Positions 43,626-52,679 of a stretch of DNA of 64,000 bases are shown here, piece by piece. The stretch is from NCBI RefSeq assembly GCF_025370105.1, contig NZ_JANQBK010000014.1:124001-188000 (forward strand), read 5' to 3'. The position numbers were made by a program, and so were the translations under genes. How positions within the stretch are numbered: position 1 is the first letter of the stretch; every line of letters begins with the position of its first letter. The notes under the pieces are model-generated. The model saw nothing but the letters and a program-made list of their open reading frames with translations, had not been told where the DNA came from and did not search any database. This stretch comes from Sphingomonas hylomeconis. GTDB lineage: Bacteria; Pseudomonadota; Alphaproteobacteria; Sphingomonadales; Sphingomonadaceae.

Positions 43626-45848
43626 ATGGATAACCGGCAGCGATTCGATGTTTGGATGCGAGCGCTGTGTGCCCTCGGCGCGATGGGCACGCCGGCGACC
43701 GCCTTCGCCCAAGCGCGCTACGACAAGGAGAACAAGATCTTCCGGTTGGATGGTGGTGACGTCACCTACGCATTCAAGGTCAACGTGGCGGGCATTCTGC
43801 AGTCGGTCTATTGGGGCAAGCGCCTGCCGGATCGCGCGCCGCTCGCCGCGCCGGAATTGTCCGGGCTGAGCGGATTTGACGTTACTACAAACGTGGTGCC
43901 GCAGGAATATGCCGGCCAAGGTGGCGGACTCTACGCCGAACCGGCGCTGAAGGTCAGCTATCCGGACGGTAATCGAGACCTAGTCCTCTATTATCGAAGC
44001 CACGTCGTGTCGGGCGATACGATCCGGGTGACGATGAGCGATCTCGACCGGCCGTTGTTCGTCACGCTAAGCTACACGATCGACCGTGCCACCGGGGTGG
44101 TGGCCAGATCGGCGGTAATCGAGAATCGTGGCGCCGGCGATGTCCGCGTCGACCAGGTCGCCGCGGCGGGGCTGACGCTGCCAGTCGCGTACGATTATCG
44201 CCTGCATTATTCGACCGGGCGCTGGGCGGCGGAATGGACGTTGCAGGATCGCCCGCTCACGGCCGGCTCAACCGTGCTCGAAAGCCGCCGCGGCTCGACC
44301 GGCAGCCAGAATAATCCATGGTTCCAGATCACGCGCGCCACCACCACCGAGGAGGATGGCCCGGCATGGATCGGCGCGCTGGCATGGAGCGGTTCTTGGC
44401 GCCTGAGCTTCGATCAGGACGTTACCGGCCGGATCCGTATCGTCGGCGGCTACAATCCGTTCGACTTCGCGTATCGCCTGAAGTCCGGCGCCACGCTGGC
44501 CACCCCGACTTTCTATATCGGCTTCTCCGATCATGGGCGCGGTGGCGCCTCGCGCGTGTTCCACGCCTTCCAGCGAGATCGCATCCTTCCGCAGCACGAT
44601 GGCCACGTGCCGCTGCGCAAGGTATTGTACAACAGTTGGGAAGCGACCGAATTTGACGTTAACGAAGCGGGCCAGATCGCACTGGCCGAACGTGCGGCTA
44701 CCTTGGGGGTCGAGCGCTTCGTGATGGACGACGGCTGGTTTGGCGCGCGCAACAACGACAAGGCCGGATTGGGCGACTGGACGGTCAACCCGACTAAATT
44801 CCCCAATGGGCTCACCCCGCTGATCACCCGCGTCAAGACCTTGGGAATGGATTTTGGTCTGTGGGTCGAGCCGGAAATGATCAACGAAGACAGCGATCTG
44901 TTTCGCGCGCACCCCGATTGGGCGATGCAGTTTAAGGGGCGGCCGAGAACGCAGGGGCGCAATCAATTGGTGCTCAATCTCGCGCGCACGGATGTCCGCG
45001 ATCATGTTCTCGAACAGCTCGACAATCTGCTGTCGAAGAACGACATCGCGTTCCTCAAATGGGATTATAATCGCAATTGGTCCGAGCCCGGTTGGCCCGA
45101 TGCCGACGTGAACGACCAGCAGACCATCTATGTCGCCTATGTCCGCAATCTCTATTGGATTATCGACGAACTGAGGAAGCGGCATCCGGGGGTCGAGATC
45201 GAGAGCTGTTCGGGCGGCGGCGGGCGCGTCGATCTCGGCATCATGGCCCGCACCGATCAGGTCTGGCCGTCGGACAATACCGATCCGCTCGATCGCCTGT
45301 CGATCCAGGACGGCTATACCCAGGCCTACGCACCGGGCGCGATGATGGCGTGGGTCACCGACAGTCCGAACTGGGTGAACAAGCGCCAGACGCCGCTGTC
45401 CTTTCGTTTCCTCTCGGCGATGCAAGGCGGTCTTGGCATCGGCACCAATCTCAACAAATGGCAGGATTGGGACTTTCTCGTCGCACGACGGTACATCCAA
45501 TCGTACAAAAGGATCCGCCAAACCGTTCAGCGCGGCCAGCTTTACCGGCTGAACCGCGCCAATGAGGCCGATCGGCGCTGGACAAACCTGTATGTGGCGG
45601 CCGACCGCAGCCAGGCGGCGCTGTTCACGTTGATCGGGTCGACCCAGAAACTGGACGTGATGCCGACAATCGCGCTCCGCGGTCTCGATCCCGAAGCGAA
45701 ATACCAGATCGAGACGATGGACGGCGCCGCGCCGCCCGTGACGATGCCGGCGGTCGCCAGCGGCGCCTATTGGATGAACCACGGCGTCGATGTGACGCTG
45801 CAGGGCGATTTCCAGGGCGTCGGATTCATCCTGACACGACTGCGCTAG
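43626..45848 (+). CDS. GH36-family alpha-galactosidase, exported
   Basis: This is a 740-residue retaining glycosidase from the ATG at 43626, after AGAGGAAG. The signal peptide ends at ATAFAQA. An N-terminal beta-supersandwich is followed by the catalytic barrel with VMDDGWFGARN, LWVEPEMINEDS, FLKWDYN (nucleophile Asp480), IESCSGGGGRVD and VWPSDNTDP (acid/base Asp550). Family members release terminal alpha-galactose from raffinose-type oligosaccharides, galactomannan or glycolipids. It probably acts in the periplasm after uptake by the adjacent TonB receptor. A GTCATAT-core site overlaps the promoter region. Confidence 0.92.
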   Translation: MDNRQRFDVWMRALCALGAMGTPATAFAQARYDKENKIFRLDGGDVTYAFKVNVAGILQSVYWGKRLPDRAPLAAPELSGLSGFDVTTNVVPQEYAGQGGGLYAEPALKVSYPDGNRDLVLYYRSHVVSGDTIRVTMSDLDRPLFVTLSYTIDRATGVVARSAVIENRGAGDVRVDQVAAAGLTLPVAYDYRLHYSTGRWAAEWTLQDRPLTAGSTVLESRRGSTGSQNNPWFQITRATTTEEDGPAWIGALAWSGSWRLSFDQDVTGRIRIVGGYNPFDFAYRLKSGATLATPTFYIGFSDHGRGGASRVFHAFQRDRILPQHDGHVPLRKVLYNSWEATEFDVNEAGQIALAERAATLGVERFVMDDGWFGARNNDKAGLGDWTVNPTKFPNGLTPLITRVKTLGMDFGLWVEPEMINEDSDLFRAHPDWAMQFKGRPRTQGRNQLVLNLARTDVRDHVLEQLDNLLSKNDIAFLKWDYNRNWSEPGWPDADVNDQQTIYVAYVRNLYWIIDELRKRHPGVEIESCSGGGGRVDLGIMARTDQVWPSDNTDPLDRLSIQDGYTQAYAPGAMMAWVTDSPNWVNKRQTPLSFRFLSAMQGGLGIGTNLNKWQDWDFLVARRYIQSYKRIRQTVQRGQLYRLNRANEADRRWTNLYVAADRSQAALFTLIGSTQKLDVMPTIALRGLDPEAKYQIETMDGAAPPVTMPAVASGAYWMNHGVDVTLQGDFQGVGFILTRLR

Positions 45849-45906
45849 GTCGCACAGCCGTATCGGCAAAAGAATTCATCTTAGCACCGCTTTTCGCTAG
45901 ACAGGA

Positions 45907-45926
45907 TTTAATGTCATATTTATTCC
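45907..45926 (+). promoter_or_regulatory. GTCATAT-core motif, candidate GntR operator (site 2)
   Basis: It reads TTTAATGTCATATTTATTCC, 37 bases before the TonB receptor start. It shares GTCATAT and the following AT-rich half with the other three sites. Confidence 0.6.
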
Positions 45927-45962
45927 ATCCTCAGCTAGAAAATCTGGATGGGGAGAATCGCT

Positions 45963-48773
45963 GTGAAGAGGCTGCATCGTCGGATCGTTATTTTGTTGTC
46001 GGGGGCATGTCTTACCATCCCGGCCTTGCCAGCCTTTGCCCAGTCCGGCGATGCTGCGCCGAGCTCTGGGGGACAGGCAACAGATCCAAACGCCGGGGCA
46101 CAGCCCGCCGGCGCGCAGATCGATCCGAACGCGGCAACGACGGAGGAGAGCGGCGACATCGTCGTTACCGGTATCCGCGCCAGTCTGGCCAGCGCGCTCG
46201 AAATCAAGCGCAGCACGATCGGGGTGGTCGATGCCATTTCGGCGAAGGACATCGGCGACTTTCCGGATGCCAACATCGCCGAATCGCTGCAGCGCATCAG
46301 CGGTGTCTCGATCGATCGTGTCAACGGCGAGGGCCGCGGCATAACGGTCCGCGGCCTGGGGCCGGAGTTCAACACCGTTCTGCTCAACAATCGGCTGTTG
46401 TCGACCGAGGCGGGCGGGCGTTCCTTCTCGTTCGACATCCTGTCGTCGGAGCTGATCACCGGCGCCGAAGTCTACAAATCGTCGGAGGCGCGGCTGCAGG
46501 AAGGCGGCATCGGATCGACCGTGATCCTGCGCACCGCCCGCCCGACCGACCGCGCCGGCCTGCATCTCGCCGGCAATGTCGCCGGCCGTCACGACAATAC
46601 GTCGGATAAGATCACGCCGTTTGCGTCGGGCGTGCTGAGCGGATCGAACGAAGACCGCACGTTCGGCGCCTTGGTCAGTTTCGTGTATGACAAGCGCAAG
46701 TTCAACCTTACCAACATCAGCACCGACGGTTGGATCACCAATCAGACGATCGATACCAACGGTGACGGGATCAAGGACCGCACCGGCGTCGCGCTGCCGC
46801 GTACGACCAACTTCACCGCGACCGAAAGCGAGCGCGAGCGGATCGGCGGCACCTTCGCCGTCGACTGGAACGTGTCAGACACGCTGAAGTTGAAGCTGGA
46901 CGCGCTCTACACGCAGCAGAAAGTGCAGAGCCGCACCAATCAGCTAGGCTATTATACCGACCCTGATCGCATCACCACTGCGACGGTGAACGAGAATGGT
47001 ACTGCGACCCAGTTTACCGTGCTGCCAGCCACTGCCACGGCCGGCCTCGCCTCGGACAATATCGTCTCGACCGCGCCGCAGGACGCGCGGACCTACCAGA
47101 TCGGCTTTAATGCCGAATGGAAACCAAACGACGATCTGACTTTGGTTTTCGACGCCGCACATTCCAACTCGCGCGATGCCGCCGACCAACTCTTCTACGT
47201 CGTCGGCACGCGCCAGGTGGGCGTGACGCCGACCTTCACCCTCGATGGCCCGGGCGGGCTGCCGTCGATCACCAACACGCTGGCGACAAACGACAAGTCG
47301 GCGCCGCGGCTGCACTGCTGCTCGGAACGCGGCGGACGCAACGGCGACACGGTCAACCAGGGAACAATCGATGCGACCTGGGATTTCGGCGGCCTGCTCA
47401 ATAAGTTGCAGGGCGGTGCGCTGTTCACCAACCGCAAGAAGATCACCGTCTCGCGCGAGTCGCCGGAACCGCTCGGCTGCTTCTATTGTGGGTATCAGGC
47501 CCTGGCCCCGGCCAGCCTGTTCACCGATTTCAGCGCCAACGTGCAGGGCCAAAAGCTGACATGGCTCGATTACGATGCCGCCGCGCTGGTGCAATATTAC
47601 GGGTCCGCAGCGGCGGTCAACCAGGTCGGCGGAACATCGCAGGATGCGATCGACGCGCGCAATCGCTTTTTGGCGGTCTATGCCGGAAACAATAACAGCC
47701 TAGATCCGATCGATCGAGACCGTGGATCGGGCACGGTGCGCGAGAATACCTATGCAGGTTATTTGCAGGCGTCATTCGGCGGCGACATGGGCGCGGGTCG
47801 CTGGTCGGCAATGGCCGGCGCTCGGCTGATCCATACCGACCTTTACGCCACGGGATATTCCGTAACACTGACCAATATCATCCAGAATCCGGCGGATCCA
47901 ACGTCTGCGGTCCCGGTCTACAGCCCGACCGTCGCGGTCGACGCCGAGAATTCCTACACCTATCTGCTGCCGACACTGAACTTCCGGCTCGACGTGAACG
48001 ACGCCTTGTCGTTGCGCCTGGCGGGATCGCGGACCTTGACGCGTCCGACACTCAGCCGGCTCGGCCTGTCGCAGGACTTCACCTTCCGTCCGCCCAATTC
48101 CAATACGATCAGCGGCGGCAACCCGTATCTGAAGCCGTTCCTGGCGTGGAACGCGGATGCATCAGTCGACTATTATTTGAGCCGCACCAGCTATGTCAGC
48201 TTGGCCGGTTTCTATAAGAAGCTTGAGAACTTCATCATCTCTGGGCAGCAGCCGGAAGAATATTTCGGTCTGACGTTCCTGGCCAATCGGCCTTTCAACT
48301 CGCAGAAGGGCGAGGTCTACGGGCTCGAGGCCTCGGCGCAGAGCACGTTCGATTTCCTGCCCGCGCCCTTTAACGGCTTAGGCGTGACGGCGAACTATAC
48401 GCTGGTGAAAAGCTCGATCCGTTTCGATCCTTCGCTCAGCAACCAGACCTTCAACGTCGAAGGACTGTCGGACACCGCAAACTTCGTCATGTTCTTCGAA
48501 AACAATCTGCTGCAGCTGCGCGGCGCGTATAATTGGCGTGCGCCGTTCCTGCGGCAGACGTTCGGGCCGCAGAGCGAGCCGGAGAATATCTTTGGCTACA
48601 GCCAGATCGATCTCAGCGGATCGATCAAGCTCAACTCGAACGTGTCCTTCTATGCCGAAGCACTGAATGTGACGAACGAGAAGTTCCGCAGCTATTCGCG
48701 CTTCAAGGAGCGGCTGATCACCGTTTCGGATCAGGGCCGCCGCATCACCGCCGGCGTGCGCTTCAACTTCTGA
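45963..48773 (+). CDS. TonB-dependent receptor for galactosides, with Cys-rich loop
   Basis: This 936-residue receptor starts at a GTG (45963), 7 bases after GGGGAG; an ATG at 45948 is also in frame. The signal peptide is VKRLHRRIVILLSGACL onward, ending at AFAQ. The plug domain has IVVTGIRASLASALEIKR, FPDANIAESLQRISGV and RGITVRGLGPEFN, typical of sphingomonad and xanthomonad sugar receptors. The barrel ends with ITAGVRFNF. Two unusual segments, LHCCSERGG (about residue 458) and GCFYCGY (about 504), put four cysteines in predicted surface loops. It should import galactosides for the GH36 enzyme. Confidence 0.92.
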   Translation: MKRLHRRIVILLSGACLTIPALPAFAQSGDAAPSSGGQATDPNAGAQPAGAQIDPNAATTEESGDIVVTGIRASLASALEIKRSTIGVVDAISAKDIGDFPDANIAESLQRISGVSIDRVNGEGRGITVRGLGPEFNTVLLNNRLLSTEAGGRSFSFDILSSELITGAEVYKSSEARLQEGGIGSTVILRTARPTDRAGLHLAGNVAGRHDNTSDKITPFASGVLSGSNEDRTFGALVSFVYDKRKFNLTNISTDGWITNQTIDTNGDGIKDRTGVALPRTTNFTATESERERIGGTFAVDWNVSDTLKLKLDALYTQQKVQSRTNQLGYYTDPDRITTATVNENGTATQFTVLPATATAGLASDNIVSTAPQDARTYQIGFNAEWKPNDDLTLVFDAAHSNSRDAADQLFYVVGTRQVGVTPTFTLDGPGGLPSITNTLATNDKSAPRLHCCSERGGRNGDTVNQGTIDATWDFGGLLNKLQGGALFTNRKKITVSRESPEPLGCFYCGYQALAPASLFTDFSANVQGQKLTWLDYDAAALVQYYGSAAAVNQVGGTSQDAIDARNRFLAVYAGNNNSLDPIDRDRGSGTVRENTYAGYLQASFGGDMGAGRWSAMAGARLIHTDLYATGYSVTLTNIIQNPADPTSAVPVYSPTVAVDAENSYTYLLPTLNFRLDVNDALSLRLAGSRTLTRPTLSRLGLSQDFTFRPPNSNTISGGNPYLKPFLAWNADASVDYYLSRTSYVSLAGFYKKLENFIISGQQPEEYFGLTFLANRPFNSQKGEVYGLEASAQSTFDFLPAPFNGLGVTANYTLVKSSIRFDPSLSNQTFNVEGLSDTANFVMFFENNLLQLRGAYNWRAPFLRQTFGPQSEPENIFGYSQIDLSGSIKLNSNVSFYAEALNVTNEKFRSYSRFKERLITVSDQGRRITAGVRFNF

Positions 48774-48782
48774 TCTCTGAGC

Positions 48783-48816
48783 GGCCCGCATTTGCGCTGA
48801 CGCGTGAATGCGGGCC
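48783..48816. other. Perfect 10-bp hairpin between receptor and epimerase genes
   Basis: GGCCCGCATT and AATGCGGGCC pair around a 14-base loop. No T-tract follows, so it may be an mRNA processing or attenuation element rather than a simple terminator. An in-frame ATG at 48808 falls inside it, which favours the later start at 48832 for the epimerase. Confidence 0.65.
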
Positions 48817-48831
48817 GGCTACGGCGCTCGC

Positions 48832-49839
48832 ATGTCCCATGCCCATCTTCCGGCAACAGCCGTCACTCTGCGCGCCCCGAACGGTGTCACTGTCCGCCTG
48901 ACCAATCTCGGCGCGACGCTGATGGCGATCGAGACGTCCGACCGCTCAGGCCGGTTTGCCAACATACTGCTCGGCTATGACGATCCGTCCGATTATCCGG
49001 CGGCCGGCGGCCCGGATCCCGACGCCTATCTCGGTGCGACCTGCGGTCGGTTCGCCAATCGCATTGCCGGCGCGGCCTTCGTGCTGGATGGCGTCCGCTA
49101 TACGCTCAGCGACAACGAGTCGCCCAACCATCTTCATGGCGGCGCGCGCAATTTTCACCATGCCTTGTGGACGATCGTCGCCGCGGACGACCGGCACGTC
49201 AAGATGACACTGCACAGCCCGGACGGCGATCAGGGCTATCCTGGCGCGCTCGACGCAAGTGCCGACTTCAGCCTGGCCGACAATGGCGAACTCGCTATCG
49301 TCTACACCGCCCAGACGACGCGACCGACGCACGTCAATCTGGTATCGCACGGCTATTTCAACCTCTCGGGCGATCCGCACAGGTCGATTCTCGATCATCT
49401 GTTGCGGATCGACTCTACCCAGATCTTGGCAATCGATGCGGCCAATCTGCCGACCGGCGAGCGGCTGGCCATTGCCGGCTCTCCGTTCGACTTTACCGTC
49501 GCGCGACCGATCGGGGCGCGGATCGACGACGACGACGATCAACTGCGCCATGCCGGCGGCTATAATCACAATTATCTGCTCGATATGGGCGGGGTCCGCC
49601 CGGTGGCGCGGCTTGAGGATCCGACCAGCGGGCGGACGCTGACCATCTCGACCGACCAGCCGGGGCTGCAGTTCTACAGCGCCAATTTCCTCGGCGGCCG
49701 GTTCGCGCCGCGGTCTGGCATATGCCTAGAGGCACAACATTGGCCCGATAGCCCCAACCGGCCGGATTTCCCGATCACGCGGCTCGATCCCGGCGCGACC
49801 TATCGCAGCGAAACGCGACTGCGCTTCGGCGTCGACTAA
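48832..49839 (+). CDS. galM: Aldose 1-epimerase (galactose mutarotase)
   Basis: This is a 335-residue mutarotase from the ATG at 48832. Active-site residues are present: GRFANRI (Arg), NHLHGG (His), LVSHGYFNLSG (catalytic acid His), GYNHNYLLD (Asp) and LEAQHWPDSPNRPDFP (catalytic base Glu). It interconverts alpha- and beta-aldoses, here supplying beta-galactose to a dehydrogenase after alpha-galactosidase action. Its stop overlaps that of the convergent SDR gene by three to four bases. Confidence 0.92.
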   Translation: MSHAHLPATAVTLRAPNGVTVRLTNLGATLMAIETSDRSGRFANILLGYDDPSDYPAAGGPDPDAYLGATCGRFANRIAGAAFVLDGVRYTLSDNESPNHLHGGARNFHHALWTIVAADDRHVKMTLHSPDGDQGYPGALDASADFSLADNGELAIVYTAQTTRPTHVNLVSHGYFNLSGDPHRSILDHLLRIDSTQILAIDAANLPTGERLAIAGSPFDFTVARPIGARIDDDDDQLRHAGGYNHNYLLDMGGVRPVARLEDPTSGRTLTISTDQPGLQFYSANFLGGRFAPRSGICLEAQHWPDSPNRPDFPITRLDPGATYRSETRLRFGVD

Positions 49840-50558
49840 AGCCTTGCCATCCGGCCGCCATCGGCGATCATATCCGCGCCGGTGATGAACCGGGCATCGT
49901 CGGAGGCGAGGAATCGCGCCAACGCAGCGATATCTTCGGGCTGCCCGATATCGGCAGGATCGATGACCTCCGCGCCGGATCGGATGTTGGGGCTGTCGCG
50001 CAACAATGCCGTGTCGATCGCACCGGGTAGGATTGCGTTGCAGCGAATACCGCGCTCCTGCCCCTCAATCGCGGTCGAGCGCGTCAGGCTGACCATCGCC
50101 GCCTTTGACGCGGCGTAGGACGAGACCATCGCCGAAGTGCGCTGCGCATGTATCGAGGCGATGTTCACGATTGCGCCGCCCCGGGGCATGTGCTGCAGCG
50201 CGTGGCCGGTCAGCAGCGCCGGGGCGATCAGATTAACCCCCAACAAATGCTGCCAGTCGGCCGCATCATGCGCGGCGATCGGTTTAAACAGCATGATGCC
50301 GGCAACGTTGACCAGCACGTCCCAACGCCCGAAGCGCGCGAGCGTCTGTTCGACCGCGGCGTCCAGCGCGGAAGCGTCGGCGAGGTCGCACGCGATCGGC
50401 AAGGCGTCACCCAGACCGTCGAGAGACATTGCTCCGGCCGAGCGGTCGACCAGCGCCAGCGTGGCGCCAGCCTCGGCGAAGGAGCACGCAACGGCATGGC
50501 CGATGCCGCCGGCGGCGCCGGTGATCAGCGCCACCTTGCCCGAGAATGGGGCTACCAT
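49836..50558 (-). CDS. SDR-family sugar dehydrogenase, probable galactose 1-dehydrogenase
   Basis: This 240-residue short-chain dehydrogenase has LITGAAGGIGHAVACSFAEA for NAD(P) binding, LVNVAGI, NIASIHA (Ser), SSYAASKAAMVSL (Tyr, Lys) and a C-terminal TGADMIADGG. The start at 50558 overlaps the end of dgoD by 7 bases; an upstream ATG at 50588 also exists. By context it oxidises galactose (or another aldose) to the lactone, the first step of the De Ley-Doudoroff pathway. The substrate is inferred from position, not from residues. Confidence 0.82.
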   Translation of the reverse strand: MVAPFSGKVALITGAAGGIGHAVACSFAEAGATLALVDRSAGAMSLDGLGDALPIACDLADASALDAAVEQTLARFGRWDVLVNVAGIMLFKPIAAHDAADWQHLLGVNLIAPALLTGHALQHMPRGGAIVNIASIHAQRTSAMVSSYAASKAAMVSLTRSTAIEGQERGIRCNAILPGAIDTALLRDSPNIRSGAEVIDPADIGQPEDIAALARFLASDDARFITGADMIADGGRMARL

Positions 50559-51697
50559 TCCCGCAAAGACCCGTCCCGACCGCGCCACACCGGATTGCGC
50601 CAGCGATGCGGCGCGCGCGCCGCATCGCGCACGTGAGCCTCGTCGATCGTCACGCCAAGCCCCGGCCCGTCGAGCACCGCCACGCTGCCGGCTGTCACCG
50701 TCAGCACCTCGGGATTGGTGATATAGGTGAGCAGGTCGGCGTCCGGCTGGTTATAGTGGATGCCGAGCGACATTTCCTGGATCACGAAATTGGGCGTGGC
50801 CGCCGCGAGTTGCAGGCAGGCGGCCAGCGCCAGTGGGCCAAGCGGACAATGCGGCGCGATCGCCACGTCATAGGCTTCCGCCATTGCGGCGATGCGCCGG
50901 CCTTCCGAAATGCCGCCGGCATGGCTGAGATCGGGCTGCGCGATATCGATCGATGCGGCCTCGAAGAACGGCTTGAAATCCCAGCGCGAGAACAACCGTT
51001 CGCCGAGCGCGAGCGGGACACTGGTCTGCGCCGCGACTTGAGCGATCGCTTCGGGCTGCTCGCTCAGCAATACTTCCTCGATGAACAGCGGCGACAACGG
51101 TTCAAGCGCAGCAACGAGGCGGCGTGCCATTGGCTTGTGCACCCGGCCATGGAAATCGACGCCGACGTCCATGCCGGTATCACGCACCAGACCCAGCCGT
51201 TCCACCGCCGCATCGACCGCGGCCGGCCCCGACAGCCAGTCGATATCCTCCGTACCGTTCATCTTGACGGCATCGAACCCCTGGTCGCGCCGGACGAGCG
51301 CCGCCGCAGCGACGTCGCTCGGACGATCTCCGCCGATCCAGGCATAGACGCGGATCCGGTCGCGCACCCGGCCGCCGAGCAGGTCCGCGACCGGCACGCC
51401 GAGCGTCTGGCCACGTAGATCCCATAGCGCCTGATCGACTCCCGATATCGCCGACATGAAGACGGGGCCACCGCGATAGAAGCCGAGCCGATAGAGTAAT
51501 TGCCAGGCGTCCTCGATGCGGTTGGGATCGCAGCCGATCAGCCGGTCTCGTACCGTTTCGAACGCCCCCACCACCGCCTCGGCATGACCTTCCAAACTGG
51601 CTTCGCCCCAGCCGACCGCGCCATCGCTGGTCTCGATCCGAACGAACAGCCAGCGTGGCGGGACGAGGAAGGTTTCGATCGCGACAATTTTAGACAT
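50552..51697 (-). CDS. dgoD: D-galactonate dehydratase
   Basis: This 381-residue enolase-superfamily enzyme converts D-galactonate to 2-dehydro-3-deoxy-D-galactonate. Metal ligands are Asp181 (GVDFHGR), Glu207 (FIEEVLL) and Glu233 (ALGERLF). The catalytic His283 is in APHCPLGPLA and Lys145 is in VKMNG. Positions agree within two residues with E. coli DgoD (Asp183, Glu209, Glu235, His285). It starts at 51697, overlapping the permease by 8 bases. The next enzymes of the pathway, the DgoK kinase and DgoA aldolase, are absent from this window. Confidence 0.9.
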   Translation of the reverse strand: MSKIVAIETFLVPPRWLFVRIETSDGAVGWGEASLEGHAEAVVGAFETVRDRLIGCDPNRIEDAWQLLYRLGFYRGGPVFMSAISGVDQALWDLRGQTLGVPVADLLGGRVRDRIRVYAWIGGDRPSDVAAAALVRRDQGFDAVKMNGTEDIDWLSGPAAVDAAVERLGLVRDTGMDVGVDFHGRVHKPMARRLVAALEPLSPLFIEEVLLSEQPEAIAQVAAQTSVPLALGERLFSRWDFKPFFEAASIDIAQPDLSHAGGISEGRRIAAMAEAYDVAIAPHCPLGPLALAACLQLAAATPNFVIQEMSLGIHYNQPDADLLTYITNPEVLTVTAGSVAVLDGPGLGVTIDEAHVRDAARAPHRWRNPVWRGRDGSLREW

Positions 51698-52679
51698 TCT
51701 GGGTTTCGCTCCGGTCAGTCTTTGAGAAGCGGATGGGGATCCGCGGCAGTCGCCCGTCCTGTCGCAGCCGATCGGCCACGACCGCGAGCAGCAAGATGCC
51801 GCCACGGACGACATATTGATAAAAGGTCGGGACATTGAGCAGGTTGAGCGCGTTTTGCGCCGCGCCCATGATGAACACGCCGACGATCACCCCGCCGATC
51901 GTGGCCAGCCCGCCCGACAGCGATACGCCGCCGAGCACGCAAGCGGAGATGACCGCCAGTTCGAGCCCGATACTGGTGTTGGGCTGGCCACTGGTGATGC
52001 GCGCTGCCAGGATGATGCCGGCCAGCCCGGCGACCAGCCCCTGCAGCGTGAACACGATGATCCGCACGCGGGTAATCGGCACGCCGGCCAGCCGCGCGGC
52101 TTCCGGATTGCCGCCGATCGCCAGGATGTTGCGGCCGAACACGGTGGCCTTGAGGATCAACCCGAAGATCGCGAAACTGCCGATCATCGACCAGATCGGC
52201 CAGCTCAGCCCAAGCACGCCGCCCGATCCGAGCGCGTAGAAATCCTGTAACGGGATCGCGACGCTTTCTCCGCCCGAGGCAAGGAAGGCGAGGCCGCGCA
52301 CGACCTCCATCATCGCCAGCGTCACGATCAGCGAATTGACCTTGAACCCCGCCACCAGCACGCCGTTGACGAAGCCGACCATCGCGCCGCCGGCCAGCCC
52401 TGCCAGCACGCCGAGCGCGATACTGCCCGTCGCGCTCATGCCGACCGCGGCGAGCACGCCGGACAGCGCGACGATCGAGCCGACCGACAGATCGACCTCA
52501 CGCATCGCCAGGACCAGCATCATCGTCGCCGCGATCGTGCCGACCAGGGTGACCGACAGCAGCAGCCCGCGCAGATTGCGCAGGCCGAGGAAGTCCGGCA
52601 CCAGCAGCGACAACAGGCCGACCAGCACCGCTAATGTCAGCAGCGGTACGAGACGTTTGAGGATCGTGCGCAAGGTCAT
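51690..52679 (-). CDS. Sugar ABC transporter permease (AraH/RbsC type)
   Basis: This 329-residue inner-membrane permease has about nine to ten helices. The signature LAMREVDLSVGSIVALSGVL and AIGGNPEAARLAGVPITRVR (ATPase-contacting EAA-like loop) place it in the ribose/arabinose/galactose class. It is coupled to the ATPase gene by a four-base overlap. It carries a monosaccharide across the inner membrane. Confidence 0.9.
   Translation of the reverse strand: MTLRTILKRLVPLLTLAVLVGLLSLLVPDFLGLRNLRGLLLSVTLVGTIAATMMLVLAMREVDLSVGSIVALSGVLAAVGMSATGSIALGVLAGLAGGAMVGFVNGVLVAGFKVNSLIVTLAMMEVVRGLAFLASGGESVAIPLQDFYALGSGGVLGLSWPIWSMIGSFAIFGLILKATVFGRNILAIGGNPEAARLAGVPITRVRIIVFTLQGLVAGLAGIILAARITSGQPNTSIGLELAVISACVLGGVSLSGGLATIGGVIVGVFIMGAAQNALNLLNVPTFYQYVVRGGILLLAVVADRLRQDGRLPRIPIRFSKTDRSETQNV

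Noticed and set aside
44268..45869. A 533-codon minus-strand frame
   Set aside because: It is antisense to the GH36 gene and has no recognisable domain.
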